Assembly: GCA_020725805.1 (NCBI GenBank)
Contig: DYEF01000072.1
Location: 1-64,000 of the forward strand
Length of the DNA stretch: 64,000 nt
Source: Bdellovibrio sp.
GTDB lineage: Bacteria; Myxococcota; SpSt-1050
Direction of reading: 5' to 3'
The notes under the pieces are model-generated. The model was not told the DNA's origin and made no database searches. It saw nothing but the letters and a program-made list of their open reading frames with translations. Shown here in pieces: positions 18,101 through 26,691 of the stretch (position 1 is the first letter of the stretch; each line of letters begins with the position of its first letter). Made by a program: the position numbers and the translations under genes.

Positions 18101-18242
18101 TATCCTGCGGGAGATCTATCTCCTTTCTGATAGTATATGTACTGTTGCCTTTGTAGTACATAAGACTTATCTCTTCGGAGAATAAAAGTCCGGGAAGCAG
18201 GATTACTGAAGTCAATAGAAATATTCTGTACATACTCTTCAT
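15135..18242 (-). CDS. Secreted multidomain N-acetylmuramoyl-L-alanine amidase with C-terminal Cys motif
   Basis: After a signal peptide come a GerMN-like domain (about 20-125) and an Amidase_3 catalytic domain (VISPGHGYYY near 182, DLYVSVHTNAFN near 430, SALTELAFHDG near 508). A golvesin-like domain is inserted in the latter (YRVAETSTQSAS to IIADAIRLGGG, about 268-375). Then come a fibronectin-III-like domain (about 560-645), a GATase-like domain (about 650-865), a Cys-rich module, an Asp-rich linker, a second Cys-rich module and the end SDSSGCGCSVLR. Amidase_3 enzymes cut stem peptides from peptidoglycan. The two conserved His segments and the Glu of TELAFH fit zinc-enzyme activity. Stop and start overlap the next gene by 4 nt; its own start overlaps the previous gene by 4 nt. 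Confidence 0.85.
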   Translation of the reverse strand: MKSMYRIFLLTSVILLPGLLFSEEISLMYYKGNSTYTIRKEIDLPQDISKRAEKILNLLLTSAKEVKEVKTYLPDDATVYSIKTEGNTITVVLKTNKLPHFSEVVQYDEMQKQIIHTLSDHLKGIEKYDLRFYYEGRIITIDEAVRTERKVKIKDSDGCNIIKLNSKDAPNGTLSGKRIVISPGHGYYYNDNLGWITQRDNINGLIEDLLTADICNNWLIPYLERAGAHVISVRERDFSTEEYIMDNSSPQGYKETGNFTDGNSPGGYTDNYRVAETSTQSASSIAEYTINLPSDSFFRVSLWWVPGSNRAEDTPLAVYHSGGETTFIINQKTGTPTWFYLPSFYFTEKAVMKISNLSAKDGNYIIADAIRLGGGMGSIARGGNTSGKPRWQEAARYFAQFAGAPSSVYDALTTDNNDDVVSRPKYADWAKGDLYVSVHTNAFNNTSTGTETYYYNGQIYPGSNELASLIQTQIMTDIRKEYDPNWTDRGVKSANFGELRECTTMPSALTELAFHDGITNVKDNEYLHDTKFKKLMGRAVYRAIAKFVNGTKPFLPEPPQSIYAESPVVGVLRVSWESVDGATGYRVYLSKDGYGFDNGTSVSTNSFEKSCLSPGLVFVKVTAINDGGESLDSQILAVTIQDIRGWKPILIVNAFDRLDASVQIEMNRGNWIIPHAKALYNNGYFFESATNEAFVKDVDTNHYAMIDWICGLESTKDETFSRPEQTKITEFLSKGGSLFVSGSEIAWDLDYRGDTEDKKFFNDWLRASFSADSSGVYKVVPVQESIFTGINEILFDDGTKGTYPVKYADVINTANNSKSELLYDQNKGTAAVLYTKEYKIIYFGFPFESIYLENTRNEVMKRIAGFLAGDIPKSDREIEYTCCNPSESVCLDSKRYKQCSISGTFSETKSCDADKICKDGKCVINPDADAGTDDTQEGDAKSDDVIAEDIIQDTGVADAGEDAKTKDTGTKICENGERVCDGNNVRVCVRNEWYIGSVCGTGTVCIKGICVAGQPEDSGVVVESDSSGCGCSVLR

Positions 18243-18637
18243 ATCTCCTCCTTATCGTCGTCGAATCTGAGATTTACTGTGCTTTTGACATTGCTTCTGT
18301 ATTTTGATTTTTCGGCCGGAACGAGTCTTATCTCTGTTTTGACCTCGATGACCATTTTGGAGAGTATCCTCTGGATTTCACTGCTGATATCTATGGCTGA
18401 TATATATTTCCTGATTTCATCTTTTACTGATTCTGTAATACTCTTTCTGCCCGAGTTGATCTGCTGTATTATAAAATTGATGAACTCCACGGGGATATTC
18501 CTGTCCATCAGATACTTTCTGATGGCCTCATCGGGTAGTGAGAATGAACTGATTACAGAGTTGATAACCTTCTTCTGTGTAATATCGGCTATCCTGCTTC
18601 TGGCTTTTCTGAGCCATCCTTTCTTCTCCTGTCTCAT
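18239..18637 (-). CDS. Small charged helical protein of unknown function
   Basis: The 132-residue product has no signal peptide or membrane segment, a strongly basic start (MRQEKKGWLRKARSR) and mainly helical, amphipathic sequence. The C-terminal 30 residues look beta-like and end in an acidic patch (FDDDKEEI). It is tightly packed in the operon: 2 nt after the patatin gene and overlapping the amidase start by 4 nt, so it is probably translated with them. I recognise no family. Confidence 0.7.
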   Translation of the reverse strand: MRQEKKGWLRKARSRIADITQKKVINSVISSFSLPDEAIRKYLMDRNIPVEFINFIIQQINSGRKSITESVKDEIRKYISAIDISSEIQRILSKMVIEVKTEIRLVPAEKSKYRSNVKSTVNLRFDDDKEEI

Positions 18638-18639
18638 AT

Positions 18640-19713
18640 TTACCCCTTCCTTATGCCAAGTGTCTTGTAAAGATTTTTGCGGTTCTTTTCAAGAAAATTT
18701 ATGGTATCTTCGTACGATATCCTCAGAATCTCCCTGCAGTTCTCGAAGGAGAGAGGATTGTAGATAAACATCTTGAGCTGGCTGTCCTGAGGCTCGAAGA
18801 GGGAAATCCTGAGGTCGCTGTATTTTAATGAGTGTTTCCTTATGGCCTGTCTGAGTCTGTAGGTGGTTGCCATACGGATTGACTGATTGTAGATATGAAA
18901 CATACCCATTTCGCTTATATTTGCACAGGATATGCCGTCTGTAAAGAAACATACGTTTCTGCCGTCATTGATTATCGGGACTATCGGATTTACGATTATT
19001 ACAGAGCGGCAGTTGTATCTGACTGCAAGTCCCAGATGAGCGACATTGGCGGTCCCGCCGTCTACAAAATCCCTGCCGTTGATTCTGACTGGTTTGAAGA
19101 ATACCGGGATGGCAGACGAGGCAATTATGGCTTTTGAAATGGGAATATTATTGTAAGGCTCTTCACCGAATACGACCCGTTCGGCGGTATCTATGTCGTT
19201 TGCGGTGATGAGGAGCTTCCTTTTTAGGTCGGAAAAGCTGTTCGAAAGATTGAGTTTCTCGAACGTCCCGGTCAGAAATTTTTCGTATGGTTCAAGTGTA
19301 AAGATACCTGACGGCAGAATATTTATCAGATTGCTTACTTCTTCGGAGATATCGATGTTTTTTATAAGATTGGTATATGCATACCAGTGTTTTCTTCTTA
19401 TATCCTTGAGTTTCAGAATCGTCTTTGCCCAGCCCAGAAGGTCGAATCTGTAGACCTTCTCCCTCTTTACGGGAAAGTACGGGTCATTCTCGTCTTCCAG
19501 TGCCGAATAGAGTCTTTCTGCCCTGATGCCCTGAGTAAGGAATGCGGCTATAGATGCCCCGGCGCTTGTCCCTATATAAAGGTCGAAGTCATTGATGCTC
19601 ATCCCGGGTTCGATGAATTCCTCTATGGCTCTGAGGACGCCGACTTCGTAATATGCACCGGATATGCCGCCTCCGCATAAAATGAGTGCCTTCCTTTTGG
19701 TGGATTTTTTCAT
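18640..19713 (-). CDS. Patatin-like phospholipase
   Basis: The start is taken at the ATG overlapping the upstream stop as TGATG, giving 357 residues. Motifs are in family order: glycine-rich oxyanion loop LILCGGGISGAYYE near residue 10-23, nucleophile elbow GTSAGAS near 55 (GxSxG), and the catalytic Asp in FVDGGTANVAHLG near 210. There is no signal peptide, so it is cytoplasmic or secreted by another route. Patatins hydrolyse acyl chains of phospholipids. Placement between a transglutaminase-like exported protein and a peptidoglycan amidase suggests a role in membrane or envelope turnover. Confidence 0.88.
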   Translation of the reverse strand: MKKSTKRKALILCGGGISGAYYEVGVLRAIEEFIEPGMSINDFDLYIGTSAGASIAAFLTQGIRAERLYSALEDENDPYFPVKREKVYRFDLLGWAKTILKLKDIRRKHWYAYTNLIKNIDISEEVSNLINILPSGIFTLEPYEKFLTGTFEKLNLSNSFSDLKRKLLITANDIDTAERVVFGEEPYNNIPISKAIIASSAIPVFFKPVRINGRDFVDGGTANVAHLGLAVRYNCRSVIIVNPIVPIINDGRNVCFFTDGISCANISEMGMFHIYNQSIRMATTYRLRQAIRKHSLKYSDLRISLFEPQDSQLKMFIYNPLSFENCREILRISYEDTINFLEKNRKNLYKTLGIRKG

Positions 19714-21434
19714 CAGTGGCAACCCCTTGACGGGACTTCGGACGGAGAAAAGAGAGTCTCTCTCTTTGTCTCGTACTTTTTCCCTACCGGCTCCCATCTT
19801 CCGCCCTTATATGTCATTACCTTGCATCTGCCCGTGCATTTGTAGGTGCCCGATGAATTGTACTCCCAGCCCAGATATTCTGATGAACCTGCACCGATCG
19901 TGGTTATCAGGAATCTGTTCTTGAGTCCTCCGAAATATTCTGCCTGCTTCTCCGGTTCCGGTTCATCTCCGCCGGACGGGTCGACTGGTATCCAGCCGTA
20001 GTTTGGCAGGTAGACCTCCACCCATCTGTGAAATACGTCATCGTAGGATGCATCGTCACCTCTGATTACAACCGAACCGGCAAAGCGGGTAGGAATACCT
20101 GCTGCCCTGCACATTGCTATATAGACAAATGAATATTCGCTGCAGGAACCCGAACCACGTTTGAGTACCGTCGGGGCAATATTCCATCCGCCGGAGAGTT
20201 CGTAGTGCATCTTCTCCTGAACATATTTGTAGATCTTTCTTGCGATCCAGTAGGGGTTCTTTTCATCACCCACAGCCTCTTTTACGGCATTCTGAATCAC
20301 GGAGTCGTTTACTGAATATTTTATATCATCGGCGAGATACTTTTTTCTGATATCTTCGGGGACGAGCGAGAGAGGTCCTACTAATTCCGGGTCGATAAAG
20401 TATCTTATCTCATAGATATTTGCCCTGACCTTCATCTCGGCCTTTACCTCCTCCCCGGGCTTTACATTTCTGAACGTAAAGTATGCAAAAATCTGGTCCC
20501 ATTTGTCTTTTTTCATCTCGTATTTTGCAGGGGTGGTCTCTTTCGAAATTATTTCCTGATTGGGCAGGTCGGAGGGGGAGGCGATAGCAATATTGATTTC
20601 GCTGATTGTGTCGGGACCGAAATTCTTGTACTTTTCCCTGTAAGTGACTTCCTCGCTCTTGCCGTTTCTCCTGTATGCAGTCTTTTCGGCCTTAACGTTG
20701 ATTTTTGCAATGACCTTTCTTTCGAGGTCTGCAACATATAGTTCATCCTTATAGAATGTAATCCCTGTCATAAAAGGGAGTTCGGGTATATTGTAGATGT
20801 TGACGACATCTCCGGTCTTCGGGTAAATCTGGTAGACTGTATCGGTATTTCTGTCGGTTACGAAGATATATCCGTTTCTGTAGACCATTCCGTACTCTTC
20901 GGTTGCCCTCCCTTTGCCGGCAGTCGGCATCGGAAATGCGGATATAGTAGTCCCATCATCAGCCGAAATTTTATTTATTGTCTTCTTGCTCAGGTCGTTG
21001 ATGTAAAGAAACCCGTCTCCGAAGGCAATTGCAAGCGGGGTATCTACATCGATTTCGAGCTTCTTTACCATCTCTTTTGAGGCAATTTCGATCTTGAATA
21101 TGGCCTTGTCGTCATTATCCAGCACATAGAGGAATTTGCCATCTGATGTCATAGAGGACGGATTTGTCCCGGGAGTAATGACGTATTCAGAGAGCTTCTT
21201 CTCTTTGATTCCGAACCTGTATATCCTTTCGGTTTCCTTGTCGATTATATACAGGTCATTTTCATCGGATGTCAGTGCTACAGGCGATTTGATATTAAGC
21301 GGGATTATCTGTTCTACCTCTCCCGGATATCTGGTTTTTGAGACATTGACGGCAGGGTCGGGTTTCCCTTTGGTAGCATAGGAAGATACTGCAAATAAAA
21401 GAATTAATACAACAAGTAACAACTTTCTGGTCAT
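19713..21434 (-). CDS. Exported beta-propeller plus transglutaminase-like protein
   Basis: The start MTRKLLLVV is chosen because GGAGGT lies seven bases upstream (the open frame extends to 21458). A signal peptide is followed by NHL/YncE-like propeller repeats (SPVALTSDENDLYIIDKE and later copies, about 40-250). A transglutaminase-like domain holds a plausible Cys-His-Asp triad: GSGSCSEYSFVYIAMCRAAG near 430, FHRWVEVYLPNYGWIPVDPS near 470. Such bacterial domains are usually peptidases or amide transferases of the periplasm. It is the first gene of a compact operon running to exbD. A weak promoter-like stretch lies in 21459-21540 but I cannot fix it. Confidence 0.8.
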   Translation of the reverse strand: MTRKLLLVVLILLFAVSSYATKGKPDPAVNVSKTRYPGEVEQIIPLNIKSPVALTSDENDLYIIDKETERIYRFGIKEKKLSEYVITPGTNPSSMTSDGKFLYVLDNDDKAIFKIEIASKEMVKKLEIDVDTPLAIAFGDGFLYINDLSKKTINKISADDGTTISAFPMPTAGKGRATEEYGMVYRNGYIFVTDRNTDTVYQIYPKTGDVVNIYNIPELPFMTGITFYKDELYVADLERKVIAKINVKAEKTAYRRNGKSEEVTYREKYKNFGPDTISEINIAIASPSDLPNQEIISKETTPAKYEMKKDKWDQIFAYFTFRNVKPGEEVKAEMKVRANIYEIRYFIDPELVGPLSLVPEDIRKKYLADDIKYSVNDSVIQNAVKEAVGDEKNPYWIARKIYKYVQEKMHYELSGGWNIAPTVLKRGSGSCSEYSFVYIAMCRAAGIPTRFAGSVVIRGDDASYDDVFHRWVEVYLPNYGWIPVDPSGGDEPEPEKQAEYFGGLKNRFLITTIGAGSSEYLGWEYNSSGTYKCTGRCKVMTYKGGRWEPVGKKYETKRETLFSPSEVPSRGCH

Positions 21435-21597
21435 TCGTGGTACCTCCATAAAGTCCATAGAGATAATATTTATAATGGTTTTTATACAAAAGGCAACAAG
21501 ATTGCGAAATTTCCCTGATTAAAGGCGTGGTTTGGCTTGCTAAATCCCTAATATTATGATAGCAATCAGCAACTTTATGTGTGGAATCAGCCTGATT

Positions 21598-24192
21598 ATG
21601 AACAAGAAGAGTTTTGTATTTCTGTGCATCCTTCTGACTTTATCTCTTCCTCTCTTTGCTCAGGATAAGAAGGAGAATGAGAAACCTGCAGGTGTTCTCA
21701 CACGTCCCCCCGAACTTAAGGAGTATAAGGAAGAGAACCTCTGGCCCGAGGGTGAGCCCGCTGAGAGGGGACCGGTTGAAGTTATGCTCGAAATCGAGAT
21801 AGACGAAAAGGGTGATGTGGTCAGTGTAACGAGCAGTAGTCAGGAGAAGGAGGTATTCGTAAAAGCGGCAATCGAAAAGGCAAAGACTTTCAGATTCATT
21901 CCGGCAGAGATAGACAATAAACCCGCAAGAGTGAAAATAATCTACCGGTTTTACATATATCCTCCCGAAAAGCCCAAGGAGATTCCGAAGCAGGTTCTCA
22001 GGATAGGAGGAGTTGTTCTCGAGAGCGGCACCCGGGCGCCTGTCGGTTTTGCATCGGTGGTATGCAAGAATCTGGATGACAAGACGATTTCTTCCACAGA
22101 GACGGATGAGTCGGGCAGATTCGAATTCTTCAACCTAAAAGACGGTGTCTATAAGATTACAGTTCTGTCTGCCGGATATAAAAAATACGAGACGCAGGAG
22201 GTTTTGGAGAAGAGCCAGCAGCTGGAGGTGAAGTATTTTATACTCAGGACTTCGTATAACGAGTTCGAGACGATTGTGAGAGGCAAGAAGGAGAAGAAGG
22301 AGATTGTAAAGAGGACCATTGAGATAGAGGAGATATCGAAGATACCCGGCACAGGCGGAGATGCAATCAGGGTGATTCAGAATATGCCCGGCGTTGCAAG
22401 GACGATACTCAATACCGGAGGGCTGATTGTAAGAGGGTCGCGGCCTCAGGATACAAGGGTCTTTATCGACGGGATGCCGCTTCCGATACTCTTTCACTTC
22501 TACGGTCTTACCTCGACATACAACAGCGAGATGCTCTCGAGTATCGATTTCTATCCGGGCGGATTCTCCCCGGAGTACGGGAATACGAGTGCAGGTATTG
22601 TGGAACTCAAGAGGAGAGAGCCCAAGACTGACAGGCTGCACGGCTATCTGGATGTCAATATTGTCGAGGCCTCTGCAATGGCTGAGGGGCCGGTGAATGA
22701 TAAACTCTCCTTTGCTGCGGCATTCAGGCGCTCATACGTCGATTATATTATAAGTGCGATTGCCAGCAATGTGGATGCCTTCGACCTGACGGTTGCCCCG
22801 AAATATTATGACTATCAGGCCCAGCTGAATTACAGGCTGAATCCAAAAGATACCCTTGATGTAGGAATATTTGGCTCCCGTGACGCCTTCGAGATGATCT
22901 TCAAGGAGCCGGTTGCCGAGGCGGACCCCCTTGCAAGCGGGACCTTCAATGCGGGTACTATGTTTCATACAGGTCTTGTAAAATGGATACACAGGGAAGA
23001 TGAGAGCAGACTCGAGTCGATGTTCGGAATCGGATATATAGGTTTTGATTTCGGGATGTTCGAAAAACTCAGAATGTCAATGGACCAGTGGTATTTCGTC
23101 TCGAGGGAAAAATACGAGAAGAGACTCTCCGACAAACTGAATCTTACAGTGGGCTGGGATATCCATCTGATATATGTCGGCGCAGATGTCGTGGCCCCTC
23201 AGATTCCGAAGAATATGGTAGATTCCTTCAAACCGCTTTCCAATTCGAGTTATACGAAGACTGATCAGGCCGAATGGACATTCATTCCTGCTTTTTTTAC
23301 CGAGTTTGACATAAAGCCTGTAAAGGAGCTGAGATTACTTCCGGGACTAAGGGCAGGATATATGGACCCGACCCGGGAACTAACAATTGAACCGAGAGTA
23401 AGGGCATTTTATGATATTACAGAAAAATTGCAGCTGAAACTTGCAACAGGTCTATACAGACAATTGCCCGGTTCTTCTCATCTCTCGAGAGATTACGGTA
23501 ATCCGAAACTGCATTCCCTTTATGCCGTTCAGAACGGTATAGGTGCGGAGTATAAATTTACAGAACTTGTCTCTCTGGATATCGAACTCTTCTACAAATA
23601 TGCTTGGGATATGGCATATTCGAATCCGAATTCCTCTGAAAATAATGTCGATAAGGAGCCAAGATACCTGAACAGCGGGGGAGGGCGGGCATACGGAATG
23701 GAACTCTTTTTGAGACACAATCCCTCAAAGTGGTTTTCGGGGTGGGTCTCCTATACCCTGAGCAGGAGCGAATATTATGAACACAAGGGGATGGATTACA
23801 GGACAAGCCCGTGGGACCAGACGCATATCCTTACGCTCATTTCGCTTTTTAAACTTCCTAAGAACTGGGATATCGGATTCAGGTTCAGACTTGTTTCGGG
23901 CAATCCGACAACGATTCTTAAGGGCGGCGTCTATATGTCCGACTATAATTCGTATATTCCTGTTTACGATAGTGTAAACGCTGACAGAATGCCGGTCTTT
24001 CATCAGCTGGACCTGAGGGTAGATAAGAAGTTTATCTTTGACAAATGGATACTTTCCGGATATATAGATATCCAAAATGTTTATAATCACCGCTCTATAG
24101 AAGGTGTGATATACAATTATGATTATACACAGAGACAATGGCTTGAAGGTCTGCCGGTTATTCCGAGTTTTGGTTTTAAGGCTGAGTTTTAG
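21598..24192 (+). CDS. TonB-dependent receptor with built-in TonB C-terminal domain
   Basis: The start MNKKSFVFLCI is chosen because it gives a clean signal peptide ending LFAQ; no candidate start has a strong RBS. Residues about 45-115 match the TonB C-terminal domain (VEVMLEIEIDEKGDVVSV; AIEKAKTFRFIPAEID; ARVKIIYRFYIYPP). A carboxypeptidase-regulatory-like beta domain follows (about 125-205), then the plug (AIRVIQNMPGVAR; GGLIVRGSRPQDTRVFIDG) and a beta barrel to the C-terminus. Ordinary receptors lack the TonB domain, which normally belongs to the inner-membrane energiser. Divergent from the operon that encodes ExbB/ExbD, so the two may act together. The ligand is unknown. Confidence 0.87.
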   Translation: MNKKSFVFLCILLTLSLPLFAQDKKENEKPAGVLTRPPELKEYKEENLWPEGEPAERGPVEVMLEIEIDEKGDVVSVTSSSQEKEVFVKAAIEKAKTFRFIPAEIDNKPARVKIIYRFYIYPPEKPKEIPKQVLRIGGVVLESGTRAPVGFASVVCKNLDDKTISSTETDESGRFEFFNLKDGVYKITVLSAGYKKYETQEVLEKSQQLEVKYFILRTSYNEFETIVRGKKEKKEIVKRTIEIEEISKIPGTGGDAIRVIQNMPGVARTILNTGGLIVRGSRPQDTRVFIDGMPLPILFHFYGLTSTYNSEMLSSIDFYPGGFSPEYGNTSAGIVELKRREPKTDRLHGYLDVNIVEASAMAEGPVNDKLSFAAAFRRSYVDYIISAIASNVDAFDLTVAPKYYDYQAQLNYRLNPKDTLDVGIFGSRDAFEMIFKEPVAEADPLASGTFNAGTMFHTGLVKWIHREDESRLESMFGIGYIGFDFGMFEKLRMSMDQWYFVSREKYEKRLSDKLNLTVGWDIHLIYVGADVVAPQIPKNMVDSFKPLSNSSYTKTDQAEWTFIPAFFTEFDIKPVKELRLLPGLRAGYMDPTRELTIEPRVRAFYDITEKLQLKLATGLYRQLPGSSHLSRDYGNPKLHSLYAVQNGIGAEYKFTELVSLDIELFYKYAWDMAYSNPNSSENNVDKEPRYLNSGGGRAYGMELFLRHNPSKWFSGWVSYTLSRSEYYEHKGMDYRTSPWDQTHILTLISLFKLPKNWDIGFRFRLVSGNPTTILKGGVYMSDYNSYIPVYDSVNADRMPVFHQLDLRVDKKFIFDKWILSGYIDIQNVYNHRSIEGVIYNYDYTQRQWLEGLPVIPSFGFKAEF

Positions 24193-25063
24193 TCTCTTTC
24201 TGCTCTTCTGCTTCTCCTGTCAGCCCGAACTCGAGCAGCCCTATGAGATAAAAAAACTCAGGATTCTGGGAGTGAGGGCAAACCACCCTCAGATACAGGT
24301 GAGTTTTACAGATAATGTTCCGTCTTTTACTCCCGATAGTATAAAATTTGATATACTTGCGGCAGACCCGGATTCTGCCTGCGGCAACGTAAAATTCTCT
24401 GTAAAATATTCCGTATGCATTCCGCAGCAATATAATGATGACTCTTCATATTCTCTCGATTGTGAAGGGAAAAACGGTATACCGATAGAAGGTAATACAC
24501 TCAATCCGCTTTCTTTCTTCCTTGAACTGATGAACAGATACAAGGATATAGGACAGGTAAATCTCCCTGTCGATGTCGTGATGAAAGGCGACAGATTCAG
24601 GATACCCATACCCGTAATGGCAAAGGTGTCGAACGGGAGGGAAGAGATGTCGGCACTCAAATTCGTGGAATTTATCAATACCGGCAGAGACAATAAAAAT
24701 CCTGCGATTTCGAAGATTCTCATTGATGAAACTGATGTAACCGCGATAGATTACAGCTTTTCCCTCGTTGCAAACCGCAAGTATAAGATTAAACCCGTAG
24801 TAAACAAGGCAAGTCTGGACAAGATATATTACGAAGTTGATGATAAGTATGAAGACGAAGGAGTTCAGCTCTCCTTCTTTGCACAGAAGGGGGAGTTCGA
24901 CAAGGTTGCAACCTCCGATAAGGCTCCGGATGTCGTCTATACCACACCCGTTTCGGACAGAGAGGAATATACCTCGATATACATTGTGGCAAGGGATTTC
25001 AGGGGAGGGATTGACTGGATAACAATGAGCTGTATCAGAATTTTACCGGACAAGAAGGAGTAG
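24119..25063 (+). CDS. Lipoprotein of unknown function, overlapping the receptor gene
   Basis: The frame overlaps the receptor gene by up to 74 nt. The first ATG is at 24119, but TTG codons at 24143 and 24170 give shorter, more usual signal peptides (RLSFSLFLLFCFSC), so the true start is uncertain. The lipobox CFSC is followed directly by QPELEQPYEIKKLRILGVRA, a style common in lipoproteins found beside TonB-dependent receptors. The rest is beta-rich without a recognised domain. Genetic coupling suggests it is an accessory surface subunit of the receptor; that is inference. Confidence 0.75.
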   Translation: MIIHRDNGLKVCRLFRVLVLRLSFSLFLLFCFSCQPELEQPYEIKKLRILGVRANHPQIQVSFTDNVPSFTPDSIKFDILAADPDSACGNVKFSVKYSVCIPQQYNDDSSYSLDCEGKNGIPIEGNTLNPLSFFLELMNRYKDIGQVNLPVDVVMKGDRFRIPIPVMAKVSNGREEMSALKFVEFINTGRDNKNPAISKILIDETDVTAIDYSFSLVANRKYKIKPVVNKASLDKIYYEVDDKYEDEGVQLSFFAQKGEFDKVATSDKAPDVVYTTPVSDREEYTSIYIVARDFRGGIDWITMSCIRILPDKKE

Positions 25064-25069
25064 TAATAT

Positions 25070-25783
25070 ATGATAATTTCTTTTGCTCTTGAAAATGAAT
25101 TTAAGGGAGTGAAAGAATATTATAATGCAGAACGAATTCAGGGTGCCCCCTTTAAGGCATACGCCTCACAGAAGGCAGAAGACGTAAAATTTATTATTTC
25201 AGGAGTCGGCATAAAGGCTGCTCAGGATATCATCTCGAAGGCGCTCAAATATTTCAATGATGATACACTGATAGTTTCGGGGACCTGCGGTGCACTGAAA
25301 CCCGGACTGAACATAGGAGACATTGTAATCTACAAACAGGTCATTATGGTCAGGGGTGAACGTTCGAACCGCTATCAGCTCGACAAGGAGATGATTAAGG
25401 TCTGTGCCGAGAGGCTGAAAAAGGCCGGTCTTGTCGTTCATACGGGGACAGGTCTTACCACAGAAAAACCGCTCTATAGTCCGGCAGAAAAACAGTATTA
25501 CGGTTCGAAATATAATGCGGATGTAGTCGATATGGAGAGCGGTATTATATTCAGTTTTACCAGCAAGAAACAGAAGAAGATAATGATCGTCAGGTCCGTT
25601 CTCGACAGGGTCTTTGACTATCTTCCGGATGCCGATATAAATGCTCCGGTTCCTCAGGCACAGGGACTCGGTGCCCACTATTACAAGGCAGTCGAGTTCT
25701 CCGTCGAGTCAATCAAAAAGGCCGTAATTGAACTTATAAATCAGTGCAAAAACGTAAAGAATAATCTTCCCGCACAGGGTTAA
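25070..25783 (+). CDS. Nucleoside phosphorylase/nucleosidase family protein
   Basis: The 237-residue protein matches the PNP/MTAN fold: start IISFALENEFKG, the phosphate/ribose-site strand LIVSGTCGALKPGLNIGDIVI near residue 66, and VVDMESGIIFSF near 162 with the Met-Glu-Ser ribose-binding motif. The usual catalytic Asp region near SVLDRVFD is modified. Relatives include MTA/SAH nucleosidase and the hopanoid-associated phosphorylase HpnG; I cannot choose. AAGGAG overlapping the previous stop codon serves as RBS. It ends convergently with the hydrolase gene, overlapping by 4 nt. Confidence 0.75.
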   Translation: MIISFALENEFKGVKEYYNAERIQGAPFKAYASQKAEDVKFIISGVGIKAAQDIISKALKYFNDDTLIVSGTCGALKPGLNIGDIVIYKQVIMVRGERSNRYQLDKEMIKVCAERLKKAGLVVHTGTGLTTEKPLYSPAEKQYYGSKYNADVVDMESGIIFSFTSKKQKKIMIVRSVLDRVFDYLPDADINAPVPQAQGLGAHYYKAVEFSVESIKKAVIELINQCKNVKNNLPAQG

Positions 25784-26601
25784 TGCTTTTTCAGCCAGCT
25801 GATCAGCTCCGAGATTGCCTCTTCCTTCTTTACCTCGTTGAATATCTCGTGATAGAATCCTTCGAAAATTCTGTGGATTTTCTCTTTTGAAGAGAGGTGT
25901 TCATAAAATCTCTTCTCTGCTTCGAGCGAGACGAGTTTGTCGTCGCCTGCGGAGAGTATCGCGACGGGAATCTCTATCTTCGATGCGATCTCTTCGATAT
26001 CCTTCTGTGCCCTGATTATTTCGGTAAACCATCTCGCAGTTGCATATTTGTTTATCATCGGGTCCGTGTCATAGGATTTTGCAATACTCTCATCGTGAGT
26101 GCAGTACTCCCCCTTTATACCGGCCGGCATCGAGAATGAGGGGAGCAGGGCGGATGCGATATTGCCGGCAAGCCTCTTTATCAGCGGGACCTCCATCGAA
26201 AGACCGAAGAACGGAGAGGAGAGAATGAGTGTCTTGATGTTGTTCTGATATCTGGAGGTATATGTTGATGCAATAAGCCCTCCCATACTGTGTCCGAGTA
26301 ATGTAATCTTATCCTGTTGTGAAATCTCCTTTACGAGGTCTGCAATTATAGTCAGGTCGGCGATATAGTCTTCGAATCTCGAGACATAGGACCTTATTCC
26401 CTCGGATTTACCGTGACCTCTCAGGTCGAAGGCAAAGGTGGAGATGTTCTCCCGATTTAATCTTTCGAAGAGGGATTTATATCTCTCCGAATATTCACCG
26501 AACCCGTGGACAAGAAGGAGGGTATCAGACGGTTTTTCTGCAAGATTGTACCAGAAATACAGATTCTTTCCGTCAAATGTTGTGATATTTTTGCTCTCCA
26601 T
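25780..26601 (-). CDS. Monoacylglycerol-lipase-like alpha/beta hydrolase
   Basis: AGGAGG nine bases upstream supports the start MESKNITTF. The 273 residues contain LLLVHGFGEYSERY near 30 (oxyanion HG), FDLRGHGKSEG near 58, nucleophile elbow LLGHSMGGLIAS near 95, and a late His in GFYHEIFNE near 250. This matches serine-hydrolase monoglyceride lipases or lysophospholipases (Hydrolase_4). No signal peptide, so cytoplasmic. It lies 90 nt after the glycosyltransferase operon and has its own strong RBS. Confidence 0.85.
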   Translation of the reverse strand: MESKNITTFDGKNLYFWYNLAEKPSDTLLLVHGFGEYSERYKSLFERLNRENISTFAFDLRGHGKSEGIRSYVSRFEDYIADLTIIADLVKEISQQDKITLLGHSMGGLIASTYTSRYQNNIKTLILSSPFFGLSMEVPLIKRLAGNIASALLPSFSMPAGIKGEYCTHDESIAKSYDTDPMINKYATARWFTEIIRAQKDIEEIASKIEIPVAILSAGDDKLVSLEAEKRFYEHLSSKEKIHRIFEGFYHEIFNEVKKEEAISELISWLKKH

Positions 26602-26691
26602 ACTCTTAACCTCCTTTGAGGTTCGGTTATTAGTATTACAAAACAGGAAATAAGGCAAGCAATAAAGGATTTTCTTAATGTCTTTCTCCGT

